Position numbers and translations under genes: made by a program
DNA from: Prosthecobacter debontii
Lineage (GTDB): Bacteria > Verrucomicrobiota > Verrucomicrobiia > Verrucomicrobiales > Verrucomicrobiaceae
DNA: 44,066 nucleotides
Assembly (NCBI GenBank): GCA_945869695.1
Contig: CAMBPV010000015.1
Location: 1-44,066, forward strand
Reading direction: 5' to 3'
The notes under the pieces: generated by a model
Told to the model about the DNA's origin: nothing
Databases searched by the model: none
What the model saw: only the letters and a program-made list of their open reading frames with translations
In this document: one piece after another, positions 34,118-41,124 of the stretch
Layout of the letters: every line of letters begins with the position of its first letter
How positions within the stretch are numbered: the first letter of the stretch is position 1

Positions 34118-35413
34118 GTGAACTCAACTCTGCTTGATGTGATCGTGGTCGGCGGCGGACCTGCGGGTGCCACGGCTGCGACAGTGCTTGCCCGCGAAGG
34201 AAAGTCTGTTCTGGTGCTTGAAAAGGAGCATTTTCCCCGGTTCCACGTCGGTGAGTCTCTGCTGCCTTACAATCGCGGAATCTTTGAAGAAATCGGAGTC
34301 TGGGATGAGATCCAGAATGAAGGATTCATGGTGAAGAAGGCGGCGCAGTTTTTCATGGGGGATGGTGAGCCTCATGCGCGGCTTGAGTTTGCGAAAGGGG
34401 CGTTCACAGAGAATCCATCTGCCTTCCAAGTGGAGCGTGCGCGTTTTGATGAAATCTTGCTCCGGAATGCCGAGCGTCGTGGGGCGAAGGTGAAAGAGGG
34501 CTGTCGCGTGATGAGCCACGAAATCAGCGAAGAACGCGTGACGGTGCGCTATCAAGACGATGCGGGTGCGACCCATGAGACGCAGGCCAGGTTTTTGCTC
34601 GATGCCACGGGAATGGTAAGTCTGACGGGAGCCCAAGAGGGAATCCGCCATGTGAGGGAAGGGCACAGGAAAGTGGCGGTGTTTGGCCATTTCAAAGGGG
34701 TGAAGATGCCTGAGGGCGAGGAGGCCGGGGACATCCACCTCGTGGTGAGGAAGGACTCTTGGTTTTGGATGATCCCGCTGAGTGCCGAAAAAGTAAGTGT
34801 GGGTCTGGTGATCAGTCGTGAAGAGTTTGCCAGTCTCGGTAAAAAGCCGGAGGGAGTGTTCGAGGCACTGGTGCAGAGCACGCCGGAGCTTCAGCGTCGG
34901 ATGCTCTTGGCTGATCTTTTGGGGGAGTTACACGTGATCACGGATTACTCGTTTCAATTGGACCGCATGGTCTCGCCTCGGCTGATCCGCGTGGGGGATG
35001 CAGCGGGATTCATGGATCCGGTGTTTTCATCGGGCGTGATGCTGGCCATGCAAACGGGTCTCGAAGGCGCGCAGTGTGCGGTGGCGGCGATCAATGCCAA
35101 CAAAACGCTGACCGATGAAATGCTCGCTTACCAGTCACGGACGCGTGAGGCGATGGGGCGCTTCTGGCAGTTCATCGAGAACTACTACACTCTGAATTTC
35201 ATCGATCTCTTTTTGCAGCCGAATCCGATGCTGAAGCTAACCTCGGCCATCAATGCGGTGCTGGCGGGTCGTCCTGACTTGCCATGGAAGGTGCGCTGGC
35301 GGTTGAAGGTTTTTTTCGTCCTGGTCTGGCTCCAAAAATGGGTGCCCGTGGTGCCTCGGATTCGATGGACGGCCGACTCGGACGCAGGTGGTCAAAAGGT
35401 GTCAGCCACTTAG
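34118..35413 (+). CDS. FAD-dependent oxidoreductase of the halogenase / geranylgeranyl reductase group
   Basis: The 431-residue protein starts (GTG) with an FAD-binding segment, LLDVIVVGGGPAGATAATVLAREGKSVLVLEKE, with GGGPAG at 12-17. It continues with HFPRFHVGESLLPYN, typical of flavin-dependent halogenases and their relatives, and contains WFWMIP (215-220), fitting the WxWxIP motif used to recognise halogenases. RVGDAAGFMDPVFSSGVMLAM is the second FAD motif. The C-terminus has a hydrophobic segment (LKVFFVLVWLQKW). The substrate is unknown: the halogenase motif suggests, but does not prove, halogenation. No biosynthetic cluster and no dedicated flavin reductase is visible nearby. Confidence 0.82.
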   Translation: MNSTLLDVIVVGGGPAGATAATVLAREGKSVLVLEKEHFPRFHVGESLLPYNRGIFEEIGVWDEIQNEGFMVKKAAQFFMGDGEPHARLEFAKGAFTENPSAFQVERARFDEILLRNAERRGAKVKEGCRVMSHEISEERVTVRYQDDAGATHETQARFLLDATGMVSLTGAQEGIRHVREGHRKVAVFGHFKGVKMPEGEEAGDIHLVVRKDSWFWMIPLSAEKVSVGLVISREEFASLGKKPEGVFEALVQSTPELQRRMLLADLLGELHVITDYSFQLDRMVSPRLIRVGDAAGFMDPVFSSGVMLAMQTGLEGAQCAVAAINANKTLTDEMLAYQSRTREAMGRFWQFIENYYTLNFIDLFLQPNPMLKLTSAINAVLAGRPDLPWKVRWRLKVFFVLVWLQKWVPVVPRIRWTADSDAGGQKVSAT

Positions 35414-35428
35414 CCGGTGTGGTGCCGG

Positions 35429-35668
35429 TCAGATGGCGCTCATCGTGTTTTTTTCATTCGGTGTTTTACACACCGGACAGACGGTGACCTCGGTCGTTGA
35501 TTCGGTCTGATAGGCCGATCCACAAATCCGGCAGAACACCGTGTTGTTACGGATTCGCTGCGAAAGTCTGCGGTCCCGGATGACAGCCACCACCCAAAGG
35601 GTGCAGACAAGTACGACGCCAAGCGCCATCCCGATCAAGATCAGATCACTGAGGCTGACTTTGATCAT
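35429..35668 (-). CDS. Small membrane protein with C-terminal zinc ribbon
   Basis: From the ATG at 35668 the product has 79 residues: one membrane helix (LILIGMALGVVLVCTLWVVAVI), a basic stretch (RDRRLSQRIRNN) and two Cys pairs, CRIC and CPVC, spaced like a zinc ribbon. The start overlaps the tonB-like stop as ATGA, so it is the fourth member of the exbB-exbD-tonB operon. I do not recognise a named family. It may assist assembly or sense redox/metal state, which is speculation. A start at 35683 would overlap the upstream gene more. Confidence 0.7.
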   Translation of the reverse strand: MIKVSLSDLILIGMALGVVLVCTLWVVAVIRDRRLSQRIRNNTVFCRICGSAYQTESTTEVTVCPVCKTPNEKNTMSAI

Positions 35669-36423
35669 GGGGATGATTTCCATTCAAAGGAGACCTCTCC
35701 CCATTCCAACGGCTTCTTTGGTGAGGGCTTGAATCGAAGCTGAGTGACGGCGCGGTGCATGACGCGGTACTGGCGGCCCTCCGTGGTTGTCCAAAGGGGC
35801 ACCACCGAAGCCACTTGGCCTCTGTCATCCACCCCGACGCTGAACCTTACAGGACTCGGATCATCCAGTTTTACTTCTTTTCCCAGTTCTTCTTTTTGGA
35901 GCCATCTTTTCTTCAAGTTTCCCAGCACATTCAGGGTGACGTGAGGTGAGGGGATGCCTGTTTTTTTCGGGTTGACGGGTATCGGCTTGGCGACGGTTGT
36001 CACGGGTGGGAGCGGGAGTTGCTGGATCGAAAAAAGACGAGGCAGTTCTCTCACATCAGGCTCGACGGGGAGATCCACCAATTTCATCTCGTGTCCCTGA
36101 AAGCTGGGTTGGAAAACAGGGAAGTGACTTTGCTCATCTGGCAGACGGGTGGACTGTCGTGTACCCTGTCCGAGGAGGAGAAAGTTCTCATCGCGCGTGC
36201 GATTGATCAGATCCCGCGTGGCAGGCTGGGTGGGATCTAGAACCATCACGTATTGAGGTGAGACAGAAATGTGCTCGGCCTGGGGATAGACCACTTTGAA
36301 GAGCATGAAAAACAAAACGGCACCCGTGATGGTCAGCAGCAAATAGAAGAGAAGCTTGAGGCCACGGTAGTCGCGCTCACGCCATGCAAAAGTGAGCACT
36401 GGAGTATCGTCTTCAGTGTTCAT
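35665..36423 (-). CDS. TonB-like energy transducer
   Basis: The 252-residue protein has an N-terminal cytoplasmic tail, one membrane helix (about 25-45, LLFYLLLTITGAVLFFMLFKVV), a Pro-rich middle (LPLPPVTTVAKPIPVNP), and a C-terminal region (FSVGVDDRGQVASVVPLW, then HRAVTQLRFKPSP) resembling a TonB C-terminal fold. TonB couples the inner-membrane motor to outer-membrane receptors. The context (exbB, exbD upstream) supports this. Identity with canonical TonB is low, so it may serve a different outer-membrane partner; no TonB-dependent receptor is in the window. Its ends overlap exbD and the zinc-ribbon gene by ATGA. Confidence 0.72.
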   Translation of the reverse strand: MNTEDDTPVLTFAWRERDYRGLKLLFYLLLTITGAVLFFMLFKVVYPQAEHISVSPQYVMVLDPTQPATRDLINRTRDENFLLLGQGTRQSTRLPDEQSHFPVFQPSFQGHEMKLVDLPVEPDVRELPRLFSIQQLPLPPVTTVAKPIPVNPKKTGIPSPHVTLNVLGNLKKRWLQKEELGKEVKLDDPSPVRFSVGVDDRGQVASVVPLWTTTEGRQYRVMHRAVTQLRFKPSPKKPLEWGEVSFEWKSSP

Positions 36424-36836
36424 TCTCGGGTGGGAGCGGGAACCGGTGTCGTGGCAATGGCAACCTCAAAACCCATGGCGAGCGCTGCGCTTTCCACTTC
36501 CTGCACTTTGCCGTGAGGGGCGCGGACGTCCGCGTGAATGATGGCGCGGCGATCTTTTTTTCGGTCTCTCTCCAAGACCTCGTTCAACTGATCGATCGTC
36601 ACTTTGACACCATCATAATAAACAGGCGCATTTTCACCTGCCGCGATGGCAATGATGTGGGCACGATCAAAACCACTCAGTCGGGAGGAAGATTGCGGGA
36701 GAGTGACGGTCACACCCGACTGCACGACAAAGCCGGAGCTGAAAAGGAAATACACGAGCAATAGCAGAATCGTGTTCAGCAGTGGCACGGTATAAAGCCA
36801 GGGACTCTGGCGCGGCAATTGGCTCTCCAACTTCAT
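36420..36836 (-). CDS. exbD: ExbD/TolR-family protein with Asn at the motor Asp position
   Basis: The 138-residue protein has the ExbD layout: a short cytoplasmic tail, one membrane helix (PLLNTILLLLVYFLFSSGFVV, residues 18-38) and a periplasmic domain. In canonical ExbD/TolR the helix begins with a PLxD motif whose Asp (Asp 25 in ExbD, Asp 23 in TolR) is needed for proton use; here this residue is Asn 21. The periplasmic SGVTVTLPQSSSRLSG segment otherwise fits. It lies between exbB and tonB-like genes and overlaps the latter by ATGA. Whether the motor is inactive or uses another residue is unclear. Confidence 0.85.
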   Translation of the reverse strand: MKLESQLPRQSPWLYTVPLLNTILLLLVYFLFSSGFVVQSGVTVTLPQSSSRLSGFDRAHIIAIAAGENAPVYYDGVKVTIDQLNEVLERDRKKDRRAIIHADVRAPHGKVQEVESAALAMGFEVAIATTPVPAPTRE

Positions 36837-36861
36837 CAGGAGACAACTCTACGTTGGGGAC

Positions 36862-37551
36862 TTACTTTTTCTGTCCACGCTTGGCCTCTCCTGCGCTGTC
36901 GGGCTGACGGAATTCAACGATGGTATTGGACGTGGAGGACTCATGGCGGGCATCATCGATGATATTGACAATCTCGATGCCCGCACGCTCAAGATCATGC
37001 ATGAGGGAGTGGGACTTCGCCGCGAGGAAGGCGTAAAAGAGGTAGGCGGGAATTGCAACCACGAGGCCGAGCGCTGAGGTGATCAGGCTCTGATAAACGC
37101 CTTTGGCCACGTCGGAAGGTGCCATGACGCCATTGGAGCTGGAAAGATTCGTGAAGCTATCGAGCAACCCGATCATCGTGCCCAAAAGGCCGATCAAGGG
37201 TGCCACGTGAGCGATTGCATTGAGGATGCTCAAAAAGCGCTCCAGCCGCGTCACCTCCATTTGCCCTGCTTCTTTGACGATTTCTTTGATCTGCTCACGA
37301 GGTAGGCTGTGCCTGAGCAGTGCTGCGTGGATGACTCGTCCAGCGGGCACTCGCGTGGCCACACACTCCTGAAGCGCTTCCGCGTAGTTCTTCCTGCGGA
37401 TCAGGCTCGACAATCCCGCGAGGAACTCGCCGATGTTCATCGTGGCGCGGTGATAATAAGAAAGCCGCTCAAAAAACACGGCAATGGCGAAGCAGAGGCA
37501 TCCGACCAGCAACCATACAAGCGGGCCGCCTTTGGAGATGAGTTCTGGCAT
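36862..37551 (-). CDS. exbB: ExbB/TolQ/MotA-family motor protein
   Basis: The 229-residue protein has three membrane helices (about 10-30, 112-133 and 156-178). Typical MotA/TolQ/ExbB features are AHVAPLIGLLGTMIGLLDSF (Thr 125) and SLITSALGLVVAIPAYLFY (Thr 158), matching the polar Thr residues in the ExbB channel. It forms the pentameric stator around ExbD in the inner membrane. It heads the operon exbB, exbD, tonB-like, zinc-ribbon. The 160-base upstream region is shared with the end of the glycosyltransferase gene and contains a T6 stretch but no clear terminator. Confidence 0.93.
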   Translation of the reverse strand: MPELISKGGPLVWLLVGCLCFAIAVFFERLSYYHRATMNIGEFLAGLSSLIRRKNYAEALQECVATRVPAGRVIHAALLRHSLPREQIKEIVKEAGQMEVTRLERFLSILNAIAHVAPLIGLLGTMIGLLDSFTNLSSSNGVMAPSDVAKGVYQSLITSALGLVVAIPAYLFYAFLAAKSHSLMHDLERAGIEIVNIIDDARHESSTSNTIVEFRQPDSAGEAKRGQKK

Positions 37552-37711
37552 GGTTCAGTCGAAGGGGAAAAGGGTGAGGAGAGTTGCCGGACGAGTGCCC
37601 GGAAACTGTAGGGGTTCCTAGAAGCAAAACTAATGCCAGCCCTGTCCTTTTGTAAACCTTTGTTTGAGAAAAAATGGCTCAATGGCGACCCGCGATACCC
37701 TGAGTATCAAT

Positions 37712-38824
37712 TCAATGATGAACCGCGGAAAACACCTTTTCCCAACAACTTAGGTGATGCTCCCAAGTCAGTGCCTCCATGGTCTCCCGCGCCGCCTCTC
37801 CGAGCGCCTGCCTTTCCGCCTCCGTCAGATCCAGCGCCTGTCGGATCGTATGGACCAGTTTCTCGGGATCACGCGGGTGATTCAGCATGAAGCCGTTCAT
37901 TCCATCGAAAATATGGTCCACTGCCCCATCCTGACTGGAAATCAGGCCCGGCAGTGCACAGGCCATGGATTGCAGCACTGTATTGGCGCAGGCATCGTAG
38001 AGGGTCGGATGCACAAACCAGTCCGCCACCTGATACAGTTCGATTAGGCTGTTTGTGACGGCGACGGTTCTGACCTTGGCTCCGATCCCGAGCGTCTGGA
38101 TCTGAGTTTCATACCAGCGGCCCAGCGGCTTGCCTGCGATCCAAAGGGTGGCATCCACCTTTTTCATGGCGGTCAAGAGAGCGTCCAGTCCCTTCCTGCG
38201 GTGGCTGAGGGAGACAAAAAGGAGGACGGGCTTTGCCGGGTCTGTTTTCATTTTTTGGCAGATATCAGCCCGCTGCGCCGCCCGATTTTCAGAGGGCCTA
38301 AAAAGCTGAGTCTCCACGGCTGTGTGGATGGTCGTAAAGCGCTCGGCCGCGGTGCGGTAGGCGCCTTGAAGTTGAGCGGCCACCCGGTCTGAGTTCGTGA
38401 TAAAATACTGGGTCTCGCCCGCCGTGTAGAGCCTCTTTTCCATGTGCAGCTCCATGAGGTTCTTCGGGGCAAACCTTTTCCATGGCGGCAAAAGACGCGA
38501 ATAGATGGCATGGCAGCCTCCTCCTGCGCGGTGGAGATCGTGTTTCCAGGTGCGGCCAAATCCGATGGAGACATCCGCGCCGACATCGGACAGCACCTTG
38601 CCAGATTCCTGAGCAAATCTCCACACCGCCAGAGATCGCGATGACGTCGGAACGGCAATGCGGTGCACTGGCACTCCGAGCGTTGCCTCCACCTCGGGGG
38701 CGATCTTGGCCGTCACGAGTTCGATCTCATGCCCGGCAGCTTTGAGCCGCGTGGCAAACTCGATCAAGTAGTTTTCCAATCCCCCACTGCGGATGAACTG
38801 GTAGTAGTTCAGCGCCAGTTTCAT
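37712..38824 (-). CDS. Glycosyltransferase family 4 (WaaG-like, LPS core type)
   Basis: From the ATG at 38824 (MKLALNYYQFIRSGGLENYLIEFATRLKAAGHEIEL) the product has 370 residues. It shows the two Rossmann lobes of GT-B enzymes: an N-terminal acceptor half and a donor half with VLLFVSLSHRRKGLDALLTAMKK, then LYQVADWFVHPTLYDACANTVLQSMACALP, including the EX7E-like region. This resembles LPS core transferases such as WaaG. The start overlaps the upstream GT2 stop as ATGA. A longer reading to 38995 would overlap the GT2 gene by over 170 bases and is rejected. Exact sugar donor unknown. Confidence 0.87.
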   Translation of the reverse strand: MKLALNYYQFIRSGGLENYLIEFATRLKAAGHEIELVTAKIAPEVEATLGVPVHRIAVPTSSRSLAVWRFAQESGKVLSDVGADVSIGFGRTWKHDLHRAGGGCHAIYSRLLPPWKRFAPKNLMELHMEKRLYTAGETQYFITNSDRVAAQLQGAYRTAAERFTTIHTAVETQLFRPSENRAAQRADICQKMKTDPAKPVLLFVSLSHRRKGLDALLTAMKKVDATLWIAGKPLGRWYETQIQTLGIGAKVRTVAVTNSLIELYQVADWFVHPTLYDACANTVLQSMACALPGLISSQDGAVDHIFDGMNGFMLNHPRDPEKLVHTIRQALDLTEAERQALGEAARETMEALTWEHHLSCWEKVFSAVHH

Positions 38825-39597
38825 GCTTGGTGGGTCAGTTCGTCCTCGTATTTCCGACTGTAACGGACGAAGGCAAAAAAGGCCGTCGCGATGGCGATCC
38901 AAAAACCGGGAAAGCCATCCAGGAAACCGCGGCGGATGATGTAGGCGCGGAAGAAACGCCACCACGGGCGAAACACCGAGTGGACGAGAGACCACGGAGT
39001 GCCCTCTGAGCGCTGCCGTTCCAAAAAGACATCCGAGAAAGTATTGATCTTCGTGATGAAGTGCCGGATGTCCTTGAACGAGTAGTGGAGCAGATCACCG
39101 TCCAGCAGCGTGGTGTCGCCCTTCAGTTCCACGCGGTCATGTTCCGGACTGCCTCCCCAGACCGCACCCTCACGCCGGAAGAGGCGCAGTTTCCGGTCCG
39201 GATACCAGTCTCCGTGAGTGATCCAGCGTCCGAGAAACCAAACCTTGCGGGACATCACGGCACCGTGAAAGCGGTCCGCATCGCCTTGAGCAAAGAAGGC
39301 CAGAATGGAAGCTTTGAGTTCTGGCGACAGCTCTTCATCACAATCCAGCGCCAGCACCCAGGGCTGAGTGCATAGATTCAGCGCCACGTTTTTTTGGTCC
39401 CGATGGCCCAGCCAATCCTGATGCTGAACACGCGCGCCAAACTCACCGGCCACATCGAGCGTCGCGTCCCTCGACCCCGAGTCCACCACCACGATTTCCT
39501 GGGCCAGATCGGATGCGCTGCTCAGGCAGCGGCGCAGATTGGCCTCCTCATTGAGGGAGATGATGGAGATTGAAAGTGGAAGCCGGGAGCCAACCAT
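38821..39597 (-). CDS. Glycosyltransferase family 2 (WaaE/KdtX-like)
   Basis: The 258-residue protein has the GT-A fold of family 2: LSISIISLNEEANLRRCLSSA, IVVVDSGSRDATLDVA and ALDCDEELSPELKASI (DxD-like motif), then RKVWFLGRWITHGDWYPDRKLRLFRREGA and GDLLHYSFKDIRHFITKIN, as in WaaE/KdtX-like LPS core glucosyltransferases. The C-terminus has a hydrophobic segment (FWIAIATAFFAFVRY) suggesting membrane association. It precedes the GT4 gene by ATGA overlap, so both likely modify the same LPS core. The 79-base gap upstream holds a large nested inverted repeat. Confidence 0.9.
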   Translation of the reverse strand: MVGSRLPLSISIISLNEEANLRRCLSSASDLAQEIVVVDSGSRDATLDVAGEFGARVQHQDWLGHRDQKNVALNLCTQPWVLALDCDEELSPELKASILAFFAQGDADRFHGAVMSRKVWFLGRWITHGDWYPDRKLRLFRREGAVWGGSPEHDRVELKGDTTLLDGDLLHYSFKDIRHFITKINTFSDVFLERQRSEGTPWSLVHSVFRPWWRFFRAYIIRRGFLDGFPGFWIAIATAFFAFVRYSRKYEDELTHQA

Positions 39598-39611
39598 GCG
39601 GGGTGGGTCCT

Positions 39612-39664
39612 AGTGTGCCGGATTCGAGCCTCTTGCCAAGCATCGAATCAGGGGAGGGCACACT
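39612..39664. promoter_or_regulatory. Nested inverted repeat upstream of the glycosyltransferase pair
   Basis: AGTGTGCC (39612-39619) pairs with GGCACACT (39657-39664), and inside it GATTCGA (39621-39627) pairs with TCGAATC (39643-39649), giving 15 base pairs with an asymmetric internal loop and a 15-base apex. It fills most of the gap between the sigma stop (39677) and the GT2 start (39597). No T-run follows on the minus strand, so it may be an operator or a leader RNA structure rather than a terminator. Confidence 0.45.
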
Positions 39665-39676
39665 TTGTTTGGCCGT

Positions 39677-40396
39677 TCACCGGCCTCGGAGCGCTGACAT
39701 CAGGGACTGCATCTCCTCATCCACGCTGCCGGGCTCGGTCACTGTTTGGGAAATCTCTTTTTTCACGGCATCCCGGAAGCGTTTGCGCATCCGGTGAATG
39801 GCCATTTTGAGAGCGTCTTCCGTTACTCCCATTTCACTCGCGACTTCGCTGATAGGAGGCGTATCCCCATCCCCGGATAGAAAGGGTTTCAGCTTTTGAA
39901 ATGCGTCCGTTTTACCTGAATCCTGCATCTCCGTGCTGAGGGTGTTAAGTGCGCGTGCGAGAACGGTGAGTGCCCATTGCCGATCAAAAGCCGCATCGGG
40001 AAGAGCCATGCCGGCGTCTTCGATTTGCAATCCAGCGCTTGTTGGACACGCGTTGGAGTCGATCACCACATGGGCCACTCCACCGCCTCGTTTTGCCGCG
40101 AGCGCCCGGTCCCGCTGATCCGCCGCGAAGTGCTTCAGGGCCGCCAGCAGATAGGTGCGAAATCTTCCGCGCAGTGGATCGGCCCCCTTGATGGCGTCCC
40201 CAACGAGGAGTTTGGCAAAAAAGTCATGCGCCAGATCTCGTGCCGCATCCTCATCCCGCCCGTCACGACGCAAAAACGCTACCACCGGCGCATAATACGC
40301 CTCACACAATTCACTGAGCGCCGCCCGAGCCTCAGGCTCGCTTCCGCGTGAGCGTGAGACCAGTGTCCATCGGGTGTCGTGGAAGGAGGAAGTCAT
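39677..40396 (-). CDS. ECF-type sigma factor (large, planctomycete/verrucomicrobial type)
   Basis: The 239-residue protein has region 2 (ALSELCEAYYAPVVAFLRRDGRDEDAARDLAHDFFAKLL, then FRTYLLAALKHFAADQRDR) and region 4 (PPISEVASEMGVTEDALKMAIHRMRKRFRDAVKKEI). It opens TSSFHDTRWTLVSRSRG, characteristic of ECF factors that sit next to Ser/Thr kinases in planctomycetes and verrucomicrobia. The kinase gene is the nearest same-strand gene upstream, but a toxin-antitoxin pair separates them. The first codons overlap the left copy of an 8-bp direct repeat (40389-40396). The 20 bases before it are shared with the divergent antitoxin gene. Confidence 0.88.
   Translation of the reverse strand: MTSSFHDTRWTLVSRSRGSEPEARAALSELCEAYYAPVVAFLRRDGRDEDAARDLAHDFFAKLLVGDAIKGADPLRGRFRTYLLAALKHFAADQRDRALAAKRGGGVAHVVIDSNACPTSAGLQIEDAGMALPDAAFDRQWALTVLARALNTLSTEMQDSGKTDAFQKLKPFLSGDGDTPPISEVASEMGVTEDALKMAIHRMRKRFRDAVKKEISQTVTEPGSVDEEMQSLMSALRGR
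40389..40396. repeat. Left copy of the 8-bp direct repeat flanking the toxin-antitoxin pair
   Basis: GAAGTCAT, identical to 41117-41124. On the minus strand it is ATGACTTC, the start of the sigma gene. The flanking bases differ from those of the other copy, so the identity is exactly 8 bp. Confidence 0.65.
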
Positions 40397-40399
40397 GCT

Positions 40400-40428
40400 T
40401 TGACAGGCTGGGAGGAATGAAGAACACT
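40400..40428 (+). promoter_or_regulatory. Candidate antitoxin promoter at the left edge of the cassette
   Basis: A perfect TTGACA (40400-40405) is followed after 17 bases by AACACT (40423-40428), which matches three of six -10 positions. It would start transcription near 40435, exactly at the ATG of the MKTVTAWDL form of the antitoxin, implying a leaderless mRNA. The -10 box is weak, so this is tentative. Confidence 0.35.
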
Positions 40429-40434
40429 TTCCTC

Positions 40435-40674
40435 ATGAAAACGGTGACTGCATGGGATCTGCAAACACGACTGCCCACCATCCTTGCTTGGCTTGAGGCG
40501 GGGGAGGAAGTCATGGTAAAGCCGAAGCCCGTGCAACAGGCCGAGTCGCCGCCTGCTGAGCAGAAGGTGGACTGGAGTCAGAGCGCCGCTTTCCAGAGAG
40601 ACCGCACCGGGGAGCCGGTTTTGTGTCGGCAAGACCTTGACGAGTTGTACGAAGAAATGGGAGGCCGTTATTGA
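40435..40674 (+). CDS. Phd/YefM-family antitoxin
   Basis: The 79-residue form starting at 40435 opens MKTVTAWDLQTRLPTILAWLEAGEEVMV, the typical Phd/YefM DNA-binding N-terminus. It ends with VDWSQSAAFQRDRTGEPVLCRQDLDELYEE, a toxin-binding acidic tail. An ATG at 40417 (MKNTFL) has GGAGG only one base away, too close for normal initiation, while the start at 40435 may be leaderless. Antitoxins of this type neutralise the partner and repress the operon. The PIN toxin follows 12 bases after the stop. The pair lies on the opposite strand between the kinase and sigma genes. Confidence 0.8.
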   Translation: MKTVTAWDLQTRLPTILAWLEAGEEVMVKPKPVQQAESPPAEQKVDWSQSAAFQRDRTGEPVLCRQDLDELYEEMGGRY

Positions 40675-40686
40675 GGCGCTGCCGAC

Positions 40687-41118
40687 ATGATTTTTGCGGA
40701 CACTAGTTTCTTGATCTCGCTTTACGGGCAGGACGTGAACACGCCGGTCGCAAAAGAACAGGCGTCGGCGCATGCCGGCCCCATCTATGTGAGCAGCGTC
40801 AATGAGTATGAATTTGCCAACGCGCTGAGGCTCCTGGTTTTTCGCCAGAAAATCACCGCCGCCTCGCGTCAGGCCCAGATACTTGCTTATGAGGCAGACA
40901 AGAAAGCGGGGAAGATTGTCTTTTGCCAATCCGATACCAACGACGTCTTCACCAAGGCTGAATCGCTCTCCCTCCGTCACACGGAAACGCTTGGCAACCG
41001 TGCCTACGACATCCTGCAAGTCGCCGCAGCGAAGCTTCTCGGGGTCAGTGACTTTTGGAGTTTTGACAGCAAGCAACGCCAGCTCGCGGCGGCGGAAGGG
41101 ATGAATGTCGGGCCGTGA
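40687..41118 (+). CDS. vapC: PIN-domain toxin (VapC-like ribonuclease)
   Basis: The 143-residue protein has the PIN-domain layout: FADTSFL (Asp 5), SSVNEYEFANAL (Glu 40 or 42), RAYDILQVAAA (Asp 108) and FWSFDSKQRQLA (Asp 127), the acidic set that binds metal for RNA cleavage. VapC-type toxins cut tRNA or rRNA when the antitoxin is lost. All key acidic residues appear present, so it should be active. The stop codon's last two bases belong to the right copy of the 8-bp direct repeat, and only two bases separate it from the convergent kinase stop. Confidence 0.87.
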   Translation: MIFADTSFLISLYGQDVNTPVAKEQASAHAGPIYVSSVNEYEFANALRLLVFRQKITAASRQAQILAYEADKKAGKIVFCQSDTNDVFTKAESLSLRHTETLGNRAYDILQVAAAKLLGVSDFWSFDSKQRQLAAAEGMNVGP

Positions 41119-41124
41119 AGTCAT
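41117..41124. repeat. Right copy of the 8-bp direct repeat flanking the toxin-antitoxin pair
   Basis: GAAGTCAT, identical to 40389-40396. On the minus strand it reads ATGACTTC and contains the kinase stop TGA. Together the two copies bracket 720 bases that hold the promoter candidate and both toxin-antitoxin genes. Confidence 0.65.

Noticed and set aside
37552-37711. Terminator or promoter in the gap before exbB
   Set aside because: A T6 stretch, a 5-bp hairpin (GATAC/GTATC) and a TTTACA box exist, but none combine into a convincing terminator or promoter.
37712-38995. Longer start for the GT4 glycosyltransferase
   Set aside because: The extra 57 codons overlap the GT2 gene and look unlike protein; the ATG at 38824 forms an ATGA overlap and begins the conserved sequence.
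40393-41124. 243-codon minus-strand open frame covering the toxin-antitoxin region
   Set aside because: The plus-strand products match Phd/YefM and PIN families; the opposite frame matches nothing I recognise, although it spans the whole inserted segment.
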